Of a DNA stretch of 64,000 bases, positions 1-8,660 are shown in pieces; position 1 is the first letter of the stretch, and each line of letters opens with the position of its first letter. The notes beneath the pieces were generated by a model, which ran no database searches, had not been told where the DNA came from, and saw only the letters and a program-made list of their open reading frames with translations. The position numbers and the translations under genes are program-made. The stretch comes from Mycobacterium xenopi (GTDB lineage Bacteria > Actinomycetota > Actinomycetes > Mycobacteriales > Mycobacteriaceae), in contig NZ_AP022314.1 in assembly GCF_009936235.1 (NCBI RefSeq), positions 1,054,001 to 1,118,000 on the forward strand. Direction: 5' to 3'.

Positions 1-353
1 AGGCGATCGGGACCATATTCGGCCAGGTAAACCCCGACCATCAAGCCCAGCGGCACGGCGAGAATCGCGGCCACCGCGGCTTGCACTACCGTCCCGTAGA
101 TCGCGTGGTACACCCCGCCGGCGAACTGCTCGGGCAACACACCTCGCAACGAGTGGGTCCACCAGCCGGCCCGGGTGACCGCATACCAGCCTCGCTTGAC
201 GACCACCCAGAGCAACCACACCAGCGGCACCATCGCGATGAGGAACGAGGTGACGAATAGCGTTGTTGCGAAGGCATTTTTCAGTCGTCGCCCGATGCTG
301 ATGCCGCGAAACACCGGCGCTTTGACCGGCTGGTCAAGCGCAACTGAACTCAT
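1..353 (-). CDS. pstA: Phosphate ABC transporter permease PstA, N-terminal part (runs off the window)
   Basis: Reading the minus strand from the ATG at 353 gives about 117 codons that open with MSSVALDQPVKAPVF and contain a membrane span around residues 35-55 (rich in V, L, W) followed by a GGWWTHSLRG-like segment and a second span (AAVAAILAVPLGLMVGVYLA). I recognise this as the mycobacterial PstA1 type: one of two permease subunits of the high-affinity phosphate importer, in the inner membrane with PstC and the PstB ATPase. The ATG overlaps the stop of pstC in the ATGA arrangement, so translation is probably coupled. The gene continues beyond base 1, so its conserved cytoplasmic loop cannot be checked. 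Confidence 0.93.
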   Translation of the reverse strand, partial: MSSVALDQPVKAPVFRGISIGRRLKNAFATTLFVTSFLIAMVPLVWLLWVVVKRGWYAVTRAGWWTHSLRGVLPEQFAGGVYHAIYGTVVQAAVAAILAVPLGLMVGVYLAEYGPDR

Positions 354-1345
354 GCGTTGACCTTTCCGCCCGCGATCACGCGGGCACCGGCGTTGACGAT
401 AAAGGTAAGCACGAACAGTGCAAATCCGGCTGAGATGTAGGCGCCCGTCGGCAACGGTTGACTGAATTCGGTGGCGGCAGAAGCGATCTTGGAGGCGAAA
501 GTATACCCGCCATCGAACAGCGACCAACTTCCGCCGTGCACGGTCGAACGCAGGATGATCAGCACCGCCACGGTTTCGCCAAGGGCCCGGCCCAGACCCA
601 GCATTGACGCTGCGACGACACCGCTGCGCCCGTACGGCAGCACGGTCATTCGCACCACTTCCCACTTCGTGGCGCCAAGCGCCTGCGCTGCCTCGATTTG
701 GGTAATCGGGGTCTGCTGGAACACTTCCCGTGATACCGAAGTGATGATCGGCAAGATCATCACCGCAAGGACGATGCCGGCCGTGAAGATGCTCCCGCCA
801 CCGGCCAGCGACACGTTGCCCTTTTTGAACAGGAACAACCACCCAAGTTCGCGATTAAGGAATGTCGCGACAGGCTGGAGTTGCGGCGCCAGCACGAAGA
901 TCCCCCACAACCCGAAGATGATCGACGGCACCGCGGCCAGCAAATCAACCATTGCCCCAAGTGGACGCGAGAACCTCACCGGCACGTACTGGGCGAGGAA
1001 CACCGCGATCCCGATCGCCACCGGCATCGCCAGGGCCAACGCGAACACCGAACTCAACACCGTGACCATGAACAGGTCCCGGATGCCGAACGCCAGGTTG
1101 TCGGGATCGGTGGTATCGAATTTGGCACTAGTGAAGAAGTTGGCGTGGTTGGCGCGCAGTGACGGCACCGCGCGCAGCAATAGGAAGGTCGCGATCAACG
1201 CGATCGCGGCAACGATCGTCAAACCGGCCGCAACCGCCAACGACTTGAACAGCCGGTCTCCCCGCCGTGCTGCGCGCACATCAATCGCCGTCAGCGCCGT
1301 CGACCCCCCGGGGGTGGGCCGCCGGGCTAGCGATTCTTTGGCCAT
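350..1345 (-). CDS. pstC: Phosphate ABC transporter permease PstC (PstC2 type)
   Basis: 331 residues, the usual length for mycobacterial PstC2. It has a short cytoplasmic N-terminus, a first span near residues 35-60, and at least five further hydrophobic segments. The permease signature region lies around residues 215-250, with the EAAQALGATKWEV stretch that contacts the ATPase. It moves phosphate across the inner membrane with PstA, fed by the binding lipoprotein PstS. The gene starts 12 bases after the pstS stop and overlaps pstA by 4 bases, so it is the middle gene of a pstS-pstC-pstA operon. Because an insertion element splits pstS upstream, transcription into pstC may be reduced unless the element or an internal promoter supplies it; that is an inference. 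Confidence 0.95.
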   Translation of the reverse strand: MAKESLARRPTPGGSTALTAIDVRAARRGDRLFKSLAVAAGLTIVAAIALIATFLLLRAVPSLRANHANFFTSAKFDTTDPDNLAFGIRDLFMVTVLSSVFALALAMPVAIGIAVFLAQYVPVRFSRPLGAMVDLLAAVPSIIFGLWGIFVLAPQLQPVATFLNRELGWLFLFKKGNVSLAGGGSIFTAGIVLAVMILPIITSVSREVFQQTPITQIEAAQALGATKWEVVRMTVLPYGRSGVVAASMLGLGRALGETVAVLIILRSTVHGGSWSLFDGGYTFASKIASAATEFSQPLPTGAYISAGFALFVLTFIVNAGARVIAGGKVNA

Positions 1346-1357
1346 GACGGCCTCAGA

Positions 1358-2042
1358 TTACGAGATGGCGTTGATCGCGGTCGACAACCGTGGCTTGAAC
1401 CCATCCGGAATTGGGATATACCCGTTGTCCGCGAGGCCCGTCTGACCGGGGCCGATGGTAGCTTGCAGAAACGCCTTGACCGCGGTGCCGACGTCGGACT
1501 CCGGGTATTTGGAGCAAACGATCTCGTACGTCGCCAGCACGATCGGATAGGCACCGGCCTGGGTCGGCTTGTAGAACGACATCGTGTCAAGCACCAAGTC
1601 GTTGCCCTGCCCCTTGATCGTTGCCCCGGAGATTGTCTTGCCGACCGAGTCCGTGCTGATCGCGACCGGCTCCGGGCTCGCCGAGGTGACGATCTTGGCC
1701 ATGTTCAACTTTTGCGCTTGGGCGAACGACCACTCGTTGTAGGTAATTGCGCCCTCGGTTCTCTTCACCGCCGCGGATGTGCCGTCATTGCCCTTGGCAC
1801 CCTCCCCGACACCGCCGTTGAACGTCTTTCCCGAGCCTTTGCCCCAGGCACCATTGGATGCGGCATCGAGGTATTCCTGGAAGTTGGCGGTGGTGCCGGA
1901 CTGGTCGCTGCGGAACACGACATGGATCGGCTCAGCCGGCAAGGTGGCGTTGGCGTTGAGCGCCTTGATCGCGGGATCATCCCAGGTGGTGATGGCGCCG
2001 TTGAAAATCTTGGCGGCCGTCGGCCCGTCGAGAGCCAGTGTG
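1358..2042 (-). pseudogene. pstS: pstS, C-terminal 228 codons, separated from its start by an IS insertion
   Basis: This segment encodes the second lobe of a phosphate-binding protein: LALDGPTAAKIFNG, then VVFRSDQSGTTANFQ and the NDGTSAAVK and ITYNEWSFA stretches, ending in PDGFKPRLSTAINAIS. It has no start of its own; upstream it runs into the insertion element ending at 2048. Joining it to the piece at 3741-4168 after removing the element and one target duplication gives 371 codons including stop, exactly the length of PstS3-type proteins, with an unbroken reading frame across the junction (YNVKGLSTLALDGP). The protein would normally be a lipid-anchored phosphate receptor outside the cytoplasmic membrane. 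As it stands it should be inactive. Confidence 0.95.
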
Positions 2043-2047
2043 CTTAG

Positions 2048-3740
2048 CCTGAATCCGTGGATGGGTGATTTCGTGTTGCCGTCGACGCGGTTGTTTTGGG
2101 ATGCGGCCGAGTGTGGCGCGGTGGGGCGTGGGTGATCCGCTGGCCTGTACCAGCTTTCCTTTGGGTTCCTTGGGTCGGGCCTGGGATGGCGGGGCGGACA
2201 GGGCTTGGAAGGTGGGGTCAGGCGGCGCGGGGTTGCGCGATCGGGTAACCGATGACGTTGTGCCACAGGGCCTTCCATCTGGCTCGCCAATGCCAGTGGG
2301 CGGGTAGGTGCAGCATTGGTTTGCGGGCCGGGGCGGCGAAGCGGGCCGGGATGTTGATCAGGTCGCGGCGCAGGGTAGCCCCGCGGGCCACGGCATGGTG
2401 GCCACCGGCGAGGGTGCCGACGGCGCGCAGCAGGTTATGGGCGATCACCGCGCAGGCCAGCCAGGCGCAGTTGGCCGCGAACAGCCCCGACGGGATGTGT
2501 GCCAGTGGGCCGTCGATTAAATCGGCGAAGGTGGTTTCGATGATGGCGTGGCGTCGGTGGGTGATATCGGCCTGGTCGACCGGCAGCGCGGAGTTGGTGA
2601 CAAACGGGTGATAGCGCCACACCGGAAACAACGCATCCAGGTGGCGGGCGTCTTTGACCCGGCGCACTACCAGCCGCACGGTCAGTGTTCGGCCGCGGGC
2701 CAGGCGCAGGGTGTAGGGGTTTCGGCGACCTGGGCATCGGAGATCAACGCCCCGGTGTCGGGGTCTTCGACCGCGCCCGGGTAGTGCACCGGGGTCCAGG
2801 CGGCCTCGTCGATGGCGGCGATCGCGGCGTTGATGCGCTTGTTGCGGCTGATCGACAGGGAGAATTCGGCGCCTCGCTGAATGCAGGTGGTGATCACTTT
2901 CTTGGTGCCAAACATTGAGTCGCCGCGCACCAGGATCGGCGCGTCGGGGTTGATCGCTTTCGCGGTGGTGATCGCCTGCTTGAGCTGGTATGCGGCACCG
3001 CGCCCGGAGGCGGCTTTGCCGCTCCGTAGCTGCGCCTCGGCGATCACCGGCGCGGCGGTCGCCGTGGAGATGGTGGTGATCTGTGGGGACAGGCCCAGCC
3101 GCAGCAGCGCGCGGCTGGCGATCTTGGCATGACCGAAGGAGGCGCCCTGCTTGGCGTGGCCGTAGACCGGGCGCAGCAGCGAGTCGATGTCCAAAAACAT
3201 CCGCTCGTCGGCGCCAGCCAGCAGCGGGGTGCGCGCCGCCAGTGCGATCAGATGCTCGCGGGCCACTGCGGCGAGTTGTTTGGTATGCCCGAAGGTGAAC
3301 TCGCGCAAAAAGATCCCCAACGTCGATGGGGCATATACCTCGTTGAACACCCGGGGTGTGCCGCCGGCGCGCAGCACATTGGCATCATCGATGCTGTCCG
3401 CGCCGCACATCATCCCGGCGACGATCGAGGTCAGCTTGCCAGCCGGGTTGACCGCGCCGGACTTCACCCGAGTCGACGGCAGATCCACGCGCTCGTTGAT
3501 CAATTCCGAAAGACCGGTCTGCTCAGCCAGTTCCAGCACTGGCACCAACCCGGCCGCCGACAGCAGATTCTGCTCGTCAAACACCGCCGATCCGGTGGTG
3601 AACGTATACGATGAGTGCATCGAAAGTGCCTTCCCGGACTATGGACAAATGCGGCCTCAGCACTCGTATTGTCCCAGTTCAGAAGGCATTTTCGCTGTTC
3701 ACACGCCGATCAAATCACCGGAACCATCCACGGATTTAGG
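2048..3740 (-). mobile_element. IS1380-like insertion sequence inside pstS
   Basis: The element is 1,693 bp. Its ends are 17-bp inverted repeats, CCTGAATCCGTGGATGG at 2048-2064 and the complement of CCTAAATCCGTGGATGG at 3724-3740 (one mismatch). It is flanked by a 5-bp direct repeat, CTTAG, at 2043-2047 and 3741-3745. Both the family of the encoded transposase and the 4-5 bp duplication fit IS1380. The intact duplication and near-identical ends suggest a single simple insertion without later rearrangement. Internally it carries one transposase gene on the minus strand that is broken by a frameshift. Confidence 0.92.
2218..3620 (-). pseudogene. IS1380-family DDE transposase, frameshifted near 2716
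   Basis: The N-terminal 305 or so residues (start ATG at 3620) contain the first two acidic catalytic positions in FLDIDSL and LVRGDSMFG. The C-terminal piece, in another frame and ending at 2218, carries HAIIETTFADL with the third acidic residue. The frames meet at 2711-2720, where the plus strand reads GTGTAGGGGT; one more G in the G4 run would restore ETPYTLRLARGRTLTVRLVV-like continuity. Total length with repair would be about 467 residues, normal for IS1380. Either the transposase is dead or this is a homopolymer sequencing error; the two cannot be told apart here. Confidence 0.88.
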
Positions 3741-4168
3741 CTTAGGCCTTTGACGTTGTAGGTGACCGCGATCGGGCCGAACACTACCGGCAAGTCCCAC
3801 GCCGGCGAACCGCAGCGCTGTTGGGCTTTGCCGTGTTCCTCCGAACTCAGCGGTACATCGGAACCGCCGAAATCGGTTTGCTTGCCGATAAATTCGGTAA
3901 TCCCCGCACCCGATCCGTTGGCCGTGTAGTTCAGCGTTTGACCTGGGCACGCCTGTTCGAACGCGTTGACGAAGCGCGCCATCGCGTTGGCCTGGGCGGT
4001 CGAGCCGCTGGCCTTGAGCGTCTTCGACCCGCCACAACTCACCTTCGCCGCCGACCCGCCAGACGTCGGCTGTCCCTGCTTCACGTTGTTCTCGGTGCCA
4101 CATGCGGACAACACCAGCGCGCTGGTGGCCACGACACCCAGCGCGGCGCCAAAACGGTTGAGTTTCAA
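3741..4168 (-). pseudogene. pstS: pstS, N-terminal 142 codons with lipoprotein signal
   Basis: Translation starts at a TTG at 4168 behind an AAGGAG ribosome-binding site and gives a signal peptide ending in the lipobox LSAC, followed by GTENNVKQ and the first lobe of a phosphate-binding protein (SGSTAQANAMARFV, NYTANGSGAGI, DFGGSDVPLS). The TTG start is supported by the spacing of the ribosome-binding site and by the lipobox position. The frame then reads into the insertion element and stops after seven foreign residues. A truncated, lipid-anchored half-protein could still be made, but it lacks the second lobe needed to close on phosphate. Confidence 0.95.
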
Positions 4169-4390
4169 ATCGGCTCCTTCGAATCGTTGACGGGTAAGTC
4201 CGAAGCGTCGAACAGATTCCGCGGCCCGTCGACCCGACGGCGCACGGAATTCCCGATATTGGACAGCCCCACCACCGCGCTGAACGTATCACGCACACGG
4301 GCCGCGCAGTCGAAGAATTAGGGTTTCCCAGGCCACCATCCGGTGACAACTGATCGGCCGAATCAGAAGCCAGGCCGTGGGAACCGAATC

Positions 4391-4414
4391 CTAAATCAAT
4401 CGCTTGACTTAACC
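4391..4414. promoter_or_regulatory. Palindromic operator copy 1, upstream of the SDR at 4440
   Basis: The core TCAATCGCTTGA sits inside an imperfect palindrome TAA(A)TCAA..TTGA(C)TTAA. The 23 bases at 4392-4414 are repeated identically at 5259-5281. It contains a TTGACT that could act as a -35 element, so a bound repressor would block initiation. It ends 25 bases before the GTG start at 4440, the same distance as in copy 2. I infer that the TetR protein encoded at 5307 binds here. Confidence 0.75.
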
Positions 4415-4439
4415 ACGGCGACACCGATTAACTCGTCGT

Positions 4440-5261
4440 GTGGTCAACGAACTGGCCGGCAAGGTCGCGATCGTCACCGGCGGCGCATCAGGCATCGGGG
4501 CCGGCATCGTGGAGAAGTTTCTCGCCGAGGGTGCCCGGGTGGTGATAGCCGACATCGACGTCGACCGCGGCAGCGCGCTAGCCGAAAGCCATGGCGTTCA
4601 AGCGGTTTTCCGGCGGGCCGACGTCGCTGACATTGACGACGTCGGGGCGCTGGTGGCGTTCGCGTCGCAGCATTTCGGCGGGCTCGACATCATGGTCAAC
4701 AACGCCGGCATCCCCAGCGCGATGCACCGCAGCTTCCTCGACGACGACCTCGCCGACTTCCACCGGGTGATGGCGGTCAACGTGCTCGGGGTGATGGTGG
4801 GTACCCGCGACGCCGCGCGGCAGATGACAGGCCGCGGCGGGTCGATCATCAACATGTCGTCCATCGGGGGCATCCAGGCCGGTGGCGGCGTGATGAGCTA
4901 TCGCGCGTCCAAGGCGGCGGTCATCCAGTTCACCAAATCTGCCGCCATCGAGTTGGCGCAGTACGGCATCCGGGTCAATTGCATTGCGCCCGGCAACATT
5001 CCCACGCTGTTGCTGGCCTCGTCGGCGGCCGGCAAGTCGGGCGAAGAGCTCGTGCGGTTCGAGCGGGCCATCCGCGAACAGATGCGGGCAGACCGGCCGC
5101 TGGAGCGAGAAGGCACACCGGGCGACGTCGCCGAGGCCGCGCTGTATTTTGCTGGCGATCGATCCCGCTATGTGACCGGCACCGTGCTGCCGGTCGACGG
5201 CGGGACCGTTGCAGGCAAGCCAATGCGGCGGCGCGGTGACACGGTGCGATCGCAATTTTAA
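4440..5261 (+). CDS. SDR-family NAD(P)-dependent oxidoreductase
   Basis: 273 residues with the classical short-chain dehydrogenase layout: cofactor glycine motif TGGASGIG at about residues 14-21, the NNAG motif near 87, catalytic Ser in INMSSIGG, and Tyr/Lys in SYRASKAA. It should interconvert an alcohol and a ketone with NAD(P). The GTG start at 4440 has no clear Shine-Dalgarno, and the operator and putative promoter lie close upstream, so a leaderless transcript is plausible. It stands alone between the pst operon and the tetR gene, and it carries the same operator as tetR, so it belongs to that regulon. The substrate cannot be read from the sequence. The tail after residue 255 (RRRGDTVRSQF) is non-conserved. 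Confidence 0.9.
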   Translation: MVNELAGKVAIVTGGASGIGAGIVEKFLAEGARVVIADIDVDRGSALAESHGVQAVFRRADVADIDDVGALVAFASQHFGGLDIMVNNAGIPSAMHRSFLDDDLADFHRVMAVNVLGVMVGTRDAARQMTGRGGSIINMSSIGGIQAGGGVMSYRASKAAVIQFTKSAAIELAQYGIRVNCIAPGNIPTLLLASSAAGKSGEELVRFERAIREQMRADRPLEREGTPGDVAEAALYFAGDRSRYVTGTVLPVDGGTVAGKPMRRRGDTVRSQF

Positions 5262-5281
5262 ATCAATCGCTTGACTTAACC
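5258..5281. promoter_or_regulatory. Palindromic operator copy 2, upstream of tetR at 5307
   Basis: The full 22-bp palindrome TTAA-N-TCAA-N-CG-N-TTGA-N-TTAA occupies 5258-5279 and overlaps the stop codon of the SDR gene (5259-5261). The shared 23-bp block ends 25 bases before the GTG of the TetR gene. This fits autorepression by that TetR protein and co-control of the ferredoxin and P450 genes behind it. Confidence 0.78.
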
Positions 5282-5306
5282 GCGGGCAGGGGGTTGACTA
5301 AGCGTC

Positions 5307-5969
5307 GTGACCACAGCGCGGACAGCGCGCAGCGAGCGGGCCAGCACCACCCAGGAGGCGATCCTTACCGCGGCCGAGCGGTTGTTCGCCGAGCATGGAG
5401 TGTTCGCTGTGTCGAACCGGCAGGTCAGCGAGGCCGCCGGCCAAGGCAACAACGCCGCGGTCGGCTACCACTTCGGCACCAAGACCGATCTGGTGCGCGC
5501 GATCGAGGAAAAACACCGGGCACCGATCGAACAGCTGCGCGAGCAGATGGTGGCGGCCATTGACGACTCCAGCGACATACGGGCGTGGGTGGGGTGCCTG
5601 GTGCGCCCGCTGACCGAGCACCTCGCGGCTCTCGGCAACCCCACTTGGTATGCGCGTTTCGCCGCGCAGGTAATGACCGACCCGGCCTATTACCACATCG
5701 TGGTCAAGGATGCGCTCAGCTCGCCGTCGCTGGTCCAGGTGATCGACGGTATCAACCACTGTCTCCCCGAATTGCCGGCCGAGGTTCGCGCGGAGCGCAA
5801 CGTGATGGCCCGAAACCTGCTGGTTCACACCTGTGCCGACTACGAACGCGCGCTGGCCACCGGCACACCCGTGCCCCGTCCCAGCTGGGACACCGCCGCG
5901 TCCGGTCTGATCGACGCCATTGTGGGCCTGTGGCTCGCGCCGGTTACCCCATGGGAGGGCAGCCCGTGA
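5307..5969 (+). CDS. TetR-family transcriptional regulator
   Basis: 220 residues. The N-terminal helix-turn-helix lies at about residues 12-58 (ILTAAERLFAEHG, then QVSEAAGQGNNAAVGYHFG), followed by an all-helical ligand-binding domain. It starts at GTG 5307, right behind the palindrome at 5258-5281, and its stop overlaps the next gene, a ferredoxin. The same palindrome precedes the SDR at 4440, so I infer that it represses itself, the ferredoxin/P450 genes and the SDR until an inducer, perhaps the P450 substrate, binds. Inducer and family branch are unknown. Confidence 0.9.
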   Translation: MTTARTARSERASTTQEAILTAAERLFAEHGVFAVSNRQVSEAAGQGNNAAVGYHFGTKTDLVRAIEEKHRAPIEQLREQMVAAIDDSSDIRAWVGCLVRPLTEHLAALGNPTWYARFAAQVMTDPAYYHIVVKDALSSPSLVQVIDGINHCLPELPAEVRAERNVMARNLLVHTCADYERALATGTPVPRPSWDTAASGLIDAIVGLWLAPVTPWEGSP

Positions 5970-6163
5970 TGAAAGTGACCGTGGATCAACAGAAATGCGC
6001 CTCTTCCGGTAATTGCGTAATGCGAGCACCCGAGATCTTCGACCAGCGGGACGAAGACGGCGTCGTCGTACTGCTCGACCCGAACCCGCGGGCCGAGCAA
6101 GCCGAGAATGCCCGCGACGCTGCGGCAAACTGCCCCGCACTGGCCATCCACATCGAGGAGTGA
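5969..6163 (+). CDS. 3Fe-4S ferredoxin, P450 redox partner
   Basis: 64 residues, typical for the small ferredoxins next to actinobacterial P450 genes. Cysteines lie at about residues 10, 16 and 55 in the pattern KCASSGNC ... NCP. Only three ligands are present, with Ala or Ser in the place of the second cluster cysteine, which marks a 3Fe-4S type. It passes single electrons from a ferredoxin reductase to the P450 encoded next door. I chose the ATG at 5969, which overlaps the tetR stop by one base; an in-frame GTG lies one codon upstream. No reductase gene is seen in the cluster. Confidence 0.93.
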   Translation: MKVTVDQQKCASSGNCVMRAPEIFDQRDEDGVVVLLDPNPRAEQAENARDAAANCPALAIHIEE

Positions 6164-6167
6164 CGAA

Positions 6168-7412
6168 GTGTCCGACACCCTCACCGGACCTGCAACCGAG
6201 GCCGCCGCCGACTTCCCCGACTACCCGATGGCCAGGGACAGCCGCTGCCCGTTCGCACCGCCACCGGACGTGTTGGCGCTCGGCCGGTCCAAACCGCTAA
6301 GCAGGGTGCGGATTTGGGATGGCAGCACGCCATGGCTCATCACCGGCTACGAGGAAGTGAGGACGTTGTTCTCCGACCCTCGGGTCAGTGTTGACGACCG
6401 GCGTCCGGGGTTTCCGCACTGGAACGAGGGCATGTGGTCGACCGTGCACAAGCGTCCGCGGTCGGTTTTCACCTCAGACGCCGAGGAGCACACCCGGTTC
6501 CGGCGGATGCTGTCGCGCCCGTTCACGTTCAAACGGGTCGAAGGCCTGCGACCGGTAATCCAGCAGATCACGGACGAGCACATCGATGCCATGCTCGCCG
6601 GCCCCCAACCCGCCGACCTGGTTACCGCGTTGGCTCTGCCGGTTCCCTCGCTGGTGATCAGCCAGCTGTTGGGCGTGCCGTATGAGGATGCCGAATTCTT
6701 CCAGCATCACGCCAACATCGGGCTGGCACGCTATGCGACCGGGGAAGACACCGCCAAAGGCGCAGCCGGGCTGTCGAAGTACCTGGCGAAACTGGTTGAG
6801 ACCAAAATGGACAACCCCGCCGAGGACGCCGTGTCGGATCTTGCCGAGCGCGTCAAGGCGGGCGAGATCAGCGTGCGCGAAGCCGCTCAACTGGGAACGG
6901 GGCTGCTGATCGCGGGACACGAGACCACTGCCAACATGATCGGGCTCGGCGTGCTGGCGCTGTTGGAAAACCCCGACCAGTTGACGGTGCTTCGGGATGC
7001 CGACGACCCGAAGGTCATCGCGAACGCGGTCGAGGAACTGCTCCGTTACCTGTCCATCATCCAAAACGGGCAGCGGCGGGTCGCGATCGAAGACATCGAA
7101 ATCGCGGGAGAAGTCATCCGCGCCGGCGAGGGCATCATCATCGATTTGGCTCCAGCCAATTGGGACCCCAACGCTTTTGACGAGCCCGAGCGGCTATACC
7201 TGCATCGGTCCAGGGCCGGTCAGCACGTCGCATTCGGCTACGGCAGACACCAATGCGTGGGTCAGCAGCTGGCTCGAGCCGAATTGCAGATCGTGTATCA
7301 CACCCTGTTCCGTCGGGTGCCCACCCTGAAACTGGCCGTACCCATTCAAGACATTCCATTCAAACACGACAGGCTCGCTTACGGCGTCTACGAACTGCCG
7401 GTGTCCTGGTAG
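6168..7412 (+). CDS. Cytochrome P450 (CYP105-like bacterial class I)
   Basis: 414 residues. The I-helix oxygen-activation motif AGHETTA starts at residue 249, the ExxR pair is E290/R293, and the heme-thiolate Cys is C363 in FGYGRHQCVGQQLARAEL, so all hallmarks are intact. It is a soluble monooxygenase that takes electrons from the ferredoxin immediately upstream. The start is the GTG at 6168, four bases after the ferredoxin stop (6161-6163); reading frames that begin earlier only overlap the ferredoxin. The RFRRMLSRPFT and QRRVAIEDIEI segments look CYP105-like, but I cannot give a subfamily. The operon position suggests it performs the first hydroxylation in the pathway encoded downstream. 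Confidence 0.94.
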   Translation: MSDTLTGPATEAAADFPDYPMARDSRCPFAPPPDVLALGRSKPLSRVRIWDGSTPWLITGYEEVRTLFSDPRVSVDDRRPGFPHWNEGMWSTVHKRPRSVFTSDAEEHTRFRRMLSRPFTFKRVEGLRPVIQQITDEHIDAMLAGPQPADLVTALALPVPSLVISQLLGVPYEDAEFFQHHANIGLARYATGEDTAKGAAGLSKYLAKLVETKMDNPAEDAVSDLAERVKAGEISVREAAQLGTGLLIAGHETTANMIGLGVLALLENPDQLTVLRDADDPKVIANAVEELLRYLSIIQNGQRRVAIEDIEIAGEVIRAGEGIIIDLAPANWDPNAFDEPERLYLHRSRAGQHVAFGYGRHQCVGQQLARAELQIVYHTLFRRVPTLKLAVPIQDIPFKHDRLAYGVYELPVSW

Positions 7413-7480
7413 AAGACCTACATCAGTCAGCCCACGATGAGTAGTTTCGACACGATGGTGATCCGATTGGAGGGTCGATA

Positions 7481-8653
7481 ATGTCGACGCAAGCCACCAG
7501 CGTCTTGCGCTACCCGCCGGAAGGATATGGCGCGCCGAAGAATCGACGTGGCCATGCCGACCTTGGCAGCGTAGGCCTGCCGGAGGGAACGGTGGTTTTC
7601 TCCGCGGACAACCACATTTCGCTCGCCGAGGACATCTTCTACCAGCGCTTCCCTGACGACCTCAAAGACCAGGCGCCGCGCATCTGGTACGAAGATGGCG
7701 CCTATCAACTCGGCCGCAAAGGACAGTCGTTCCTGCCGGGCGACTTCAGCGCGGTGCTGATGCAATACGACGACCTCCCTGGTGCCGGAAGCACTAACAT
7801 CGAGGCACGCATCCAGGAGTTGCACGAAGACGGCGTCGAGAAAGAGTTGGCTTTCCCCAACGCCGTGTTGGCGCTTTTCCACTACCCGGACAAGCACATT
7901 CGGGAGCTCGCCTTCCGGATCTACAACGAATACATTGCCGAGTTACAAGAGCGCTCAGGTGGCCACTTCTACGGTGCCGGCCTGATCAACTGGTGGGACC
8001 CTCAAGGTACCCGGCGCACACTTGCTGAGCTGAAGTCATTGGGTCTCAAGACATTCCTGCTGCCGCTGAACCCTGGTAAGGACGACGAAGGCAACATCAT
8101 CGACTACGCAAGTGATGCCATGAGCCCGGTGTGGGACGAGATCGAGGACGCTGGTCTTCCGGTCACTCACCACATCGGTGAAACCCCGCCGAAAACCCCC
8201 TGCCAGTACAACAGCGTGGTCGTCGGGATGATGATCAACATCGACGGTTTCCGGGAGACGTTCTCCAAGTACATCTTCTCCGGGATCCTCGATCGCCATC
8301 CCGGCCTGCGAATCGGCTGGTTCGAAGGCGGAATCGCCTGGGTCCCTTGGGCTCTGCAAGACGCGGAGCACCTGGTGGCGTCGTACCAACATATGTTCAA
8401 CCGGCCTCTCGAGCACGACGTGCGCTACTACTGGGACAACCACATGAGCGCGTCGTTCATGGTCGATCCGCTGGGGCTGGAACTGATCGACCGCATCGGT
8501 GTGGACAAGGTGATGTGGTCATCCGACTACCCGCACAACGAAAGCACCTATGGCTATTCCGAGAAGTCGCTGGCCGCGGTCGTCGACGCCGTCGGCCCTG
8601 CGGCGGCCGCGCGGATCGTAAGCGGCAACATCACCGACTTCTTAGATCTGTGA
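7481..8653 (+). CDS. Amidohydrolase-2 family metal-dependent hydrolase or decarboxylase
   Basis: 390 residues of the PF04909 type (ACMSD/LigW relatives): an N-terminal ADNHIS metal motif near residue 35, VTHHIGE near residue 226 and a C-terminal MWSSDYPHNES with the conserved Asp near residue 347. Family members hydrolyse C-N or C-C bonds or decarboxylate aromatic acids at a mononuclear zinc or manganese. The first motif reads D-N-H rather than the common H-x-H, as in several ring-cleaving members. The ATG at 7481 follows a GGAGGG ribosome-binding site. It is 68 bases after the P450, and the M24 gene begins eight bases downstream, so it is part of the same transcript. It is a distant paralogue of the protein at 56055. 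Confidence 0.87.
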   Translation: MSTQATSVLRYPPEGYGAPKNRRGHADLGSVGLPEGTVVFSADNHISLAEDIFYQRFPDDLKDQAPRIWYEDGAYQLGRKGQSFLPGDFSAVLMQYDDLPGAGSTNIEARIQELHEDGVEKELAFPNAVLALFHYPDKHIRELAFRIYNEYIAELQERSGGHFYGAGLINWWDPQGTRRTLAELKSLGLKTFLLPLNPGKDDEGNIIDYASDAMSPVWDEIEDAGLPVTHHIGETPPKTPCQYNSVVVGMMINIDGFRETFSKYIFSGILDRHPGLRIGWFEGGIAWVPWALQDAEHLVASYQHMFNRPLEHDVRYYWDNHMSASFMVDPLGLELIDRIGVDKVMWSSDYPHNESTYGYSEKSLAAVVDAVGPAAAARIVSGNITDFLDL

Positions 8654-8660
8654 GGCCACT

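Noticed and set aside
471..1445. Long plus-strand reading frame (324 codons) over pstC
   Set aside because: It lies antisense to a well-recognised permease gene; its product is rich in Arg, Pro and Thr with no known pattern, typical of high-GC shadow frames.
1358..2290. A 310-codon frame joining the pstS C-terminus to sequence inside the IS
   Set aside because: The first 75 residues come from IS sequence read in an unrelated frame, with no signal peptide; it is an accident of the insertion and not a new gene.
4169..4439. Pho-box-like sites upstream of pstS
   Set aside because: I looked for direct repeats of the GTTCA type used by RegX3 and saw only weak matches, not enough to claim a site.
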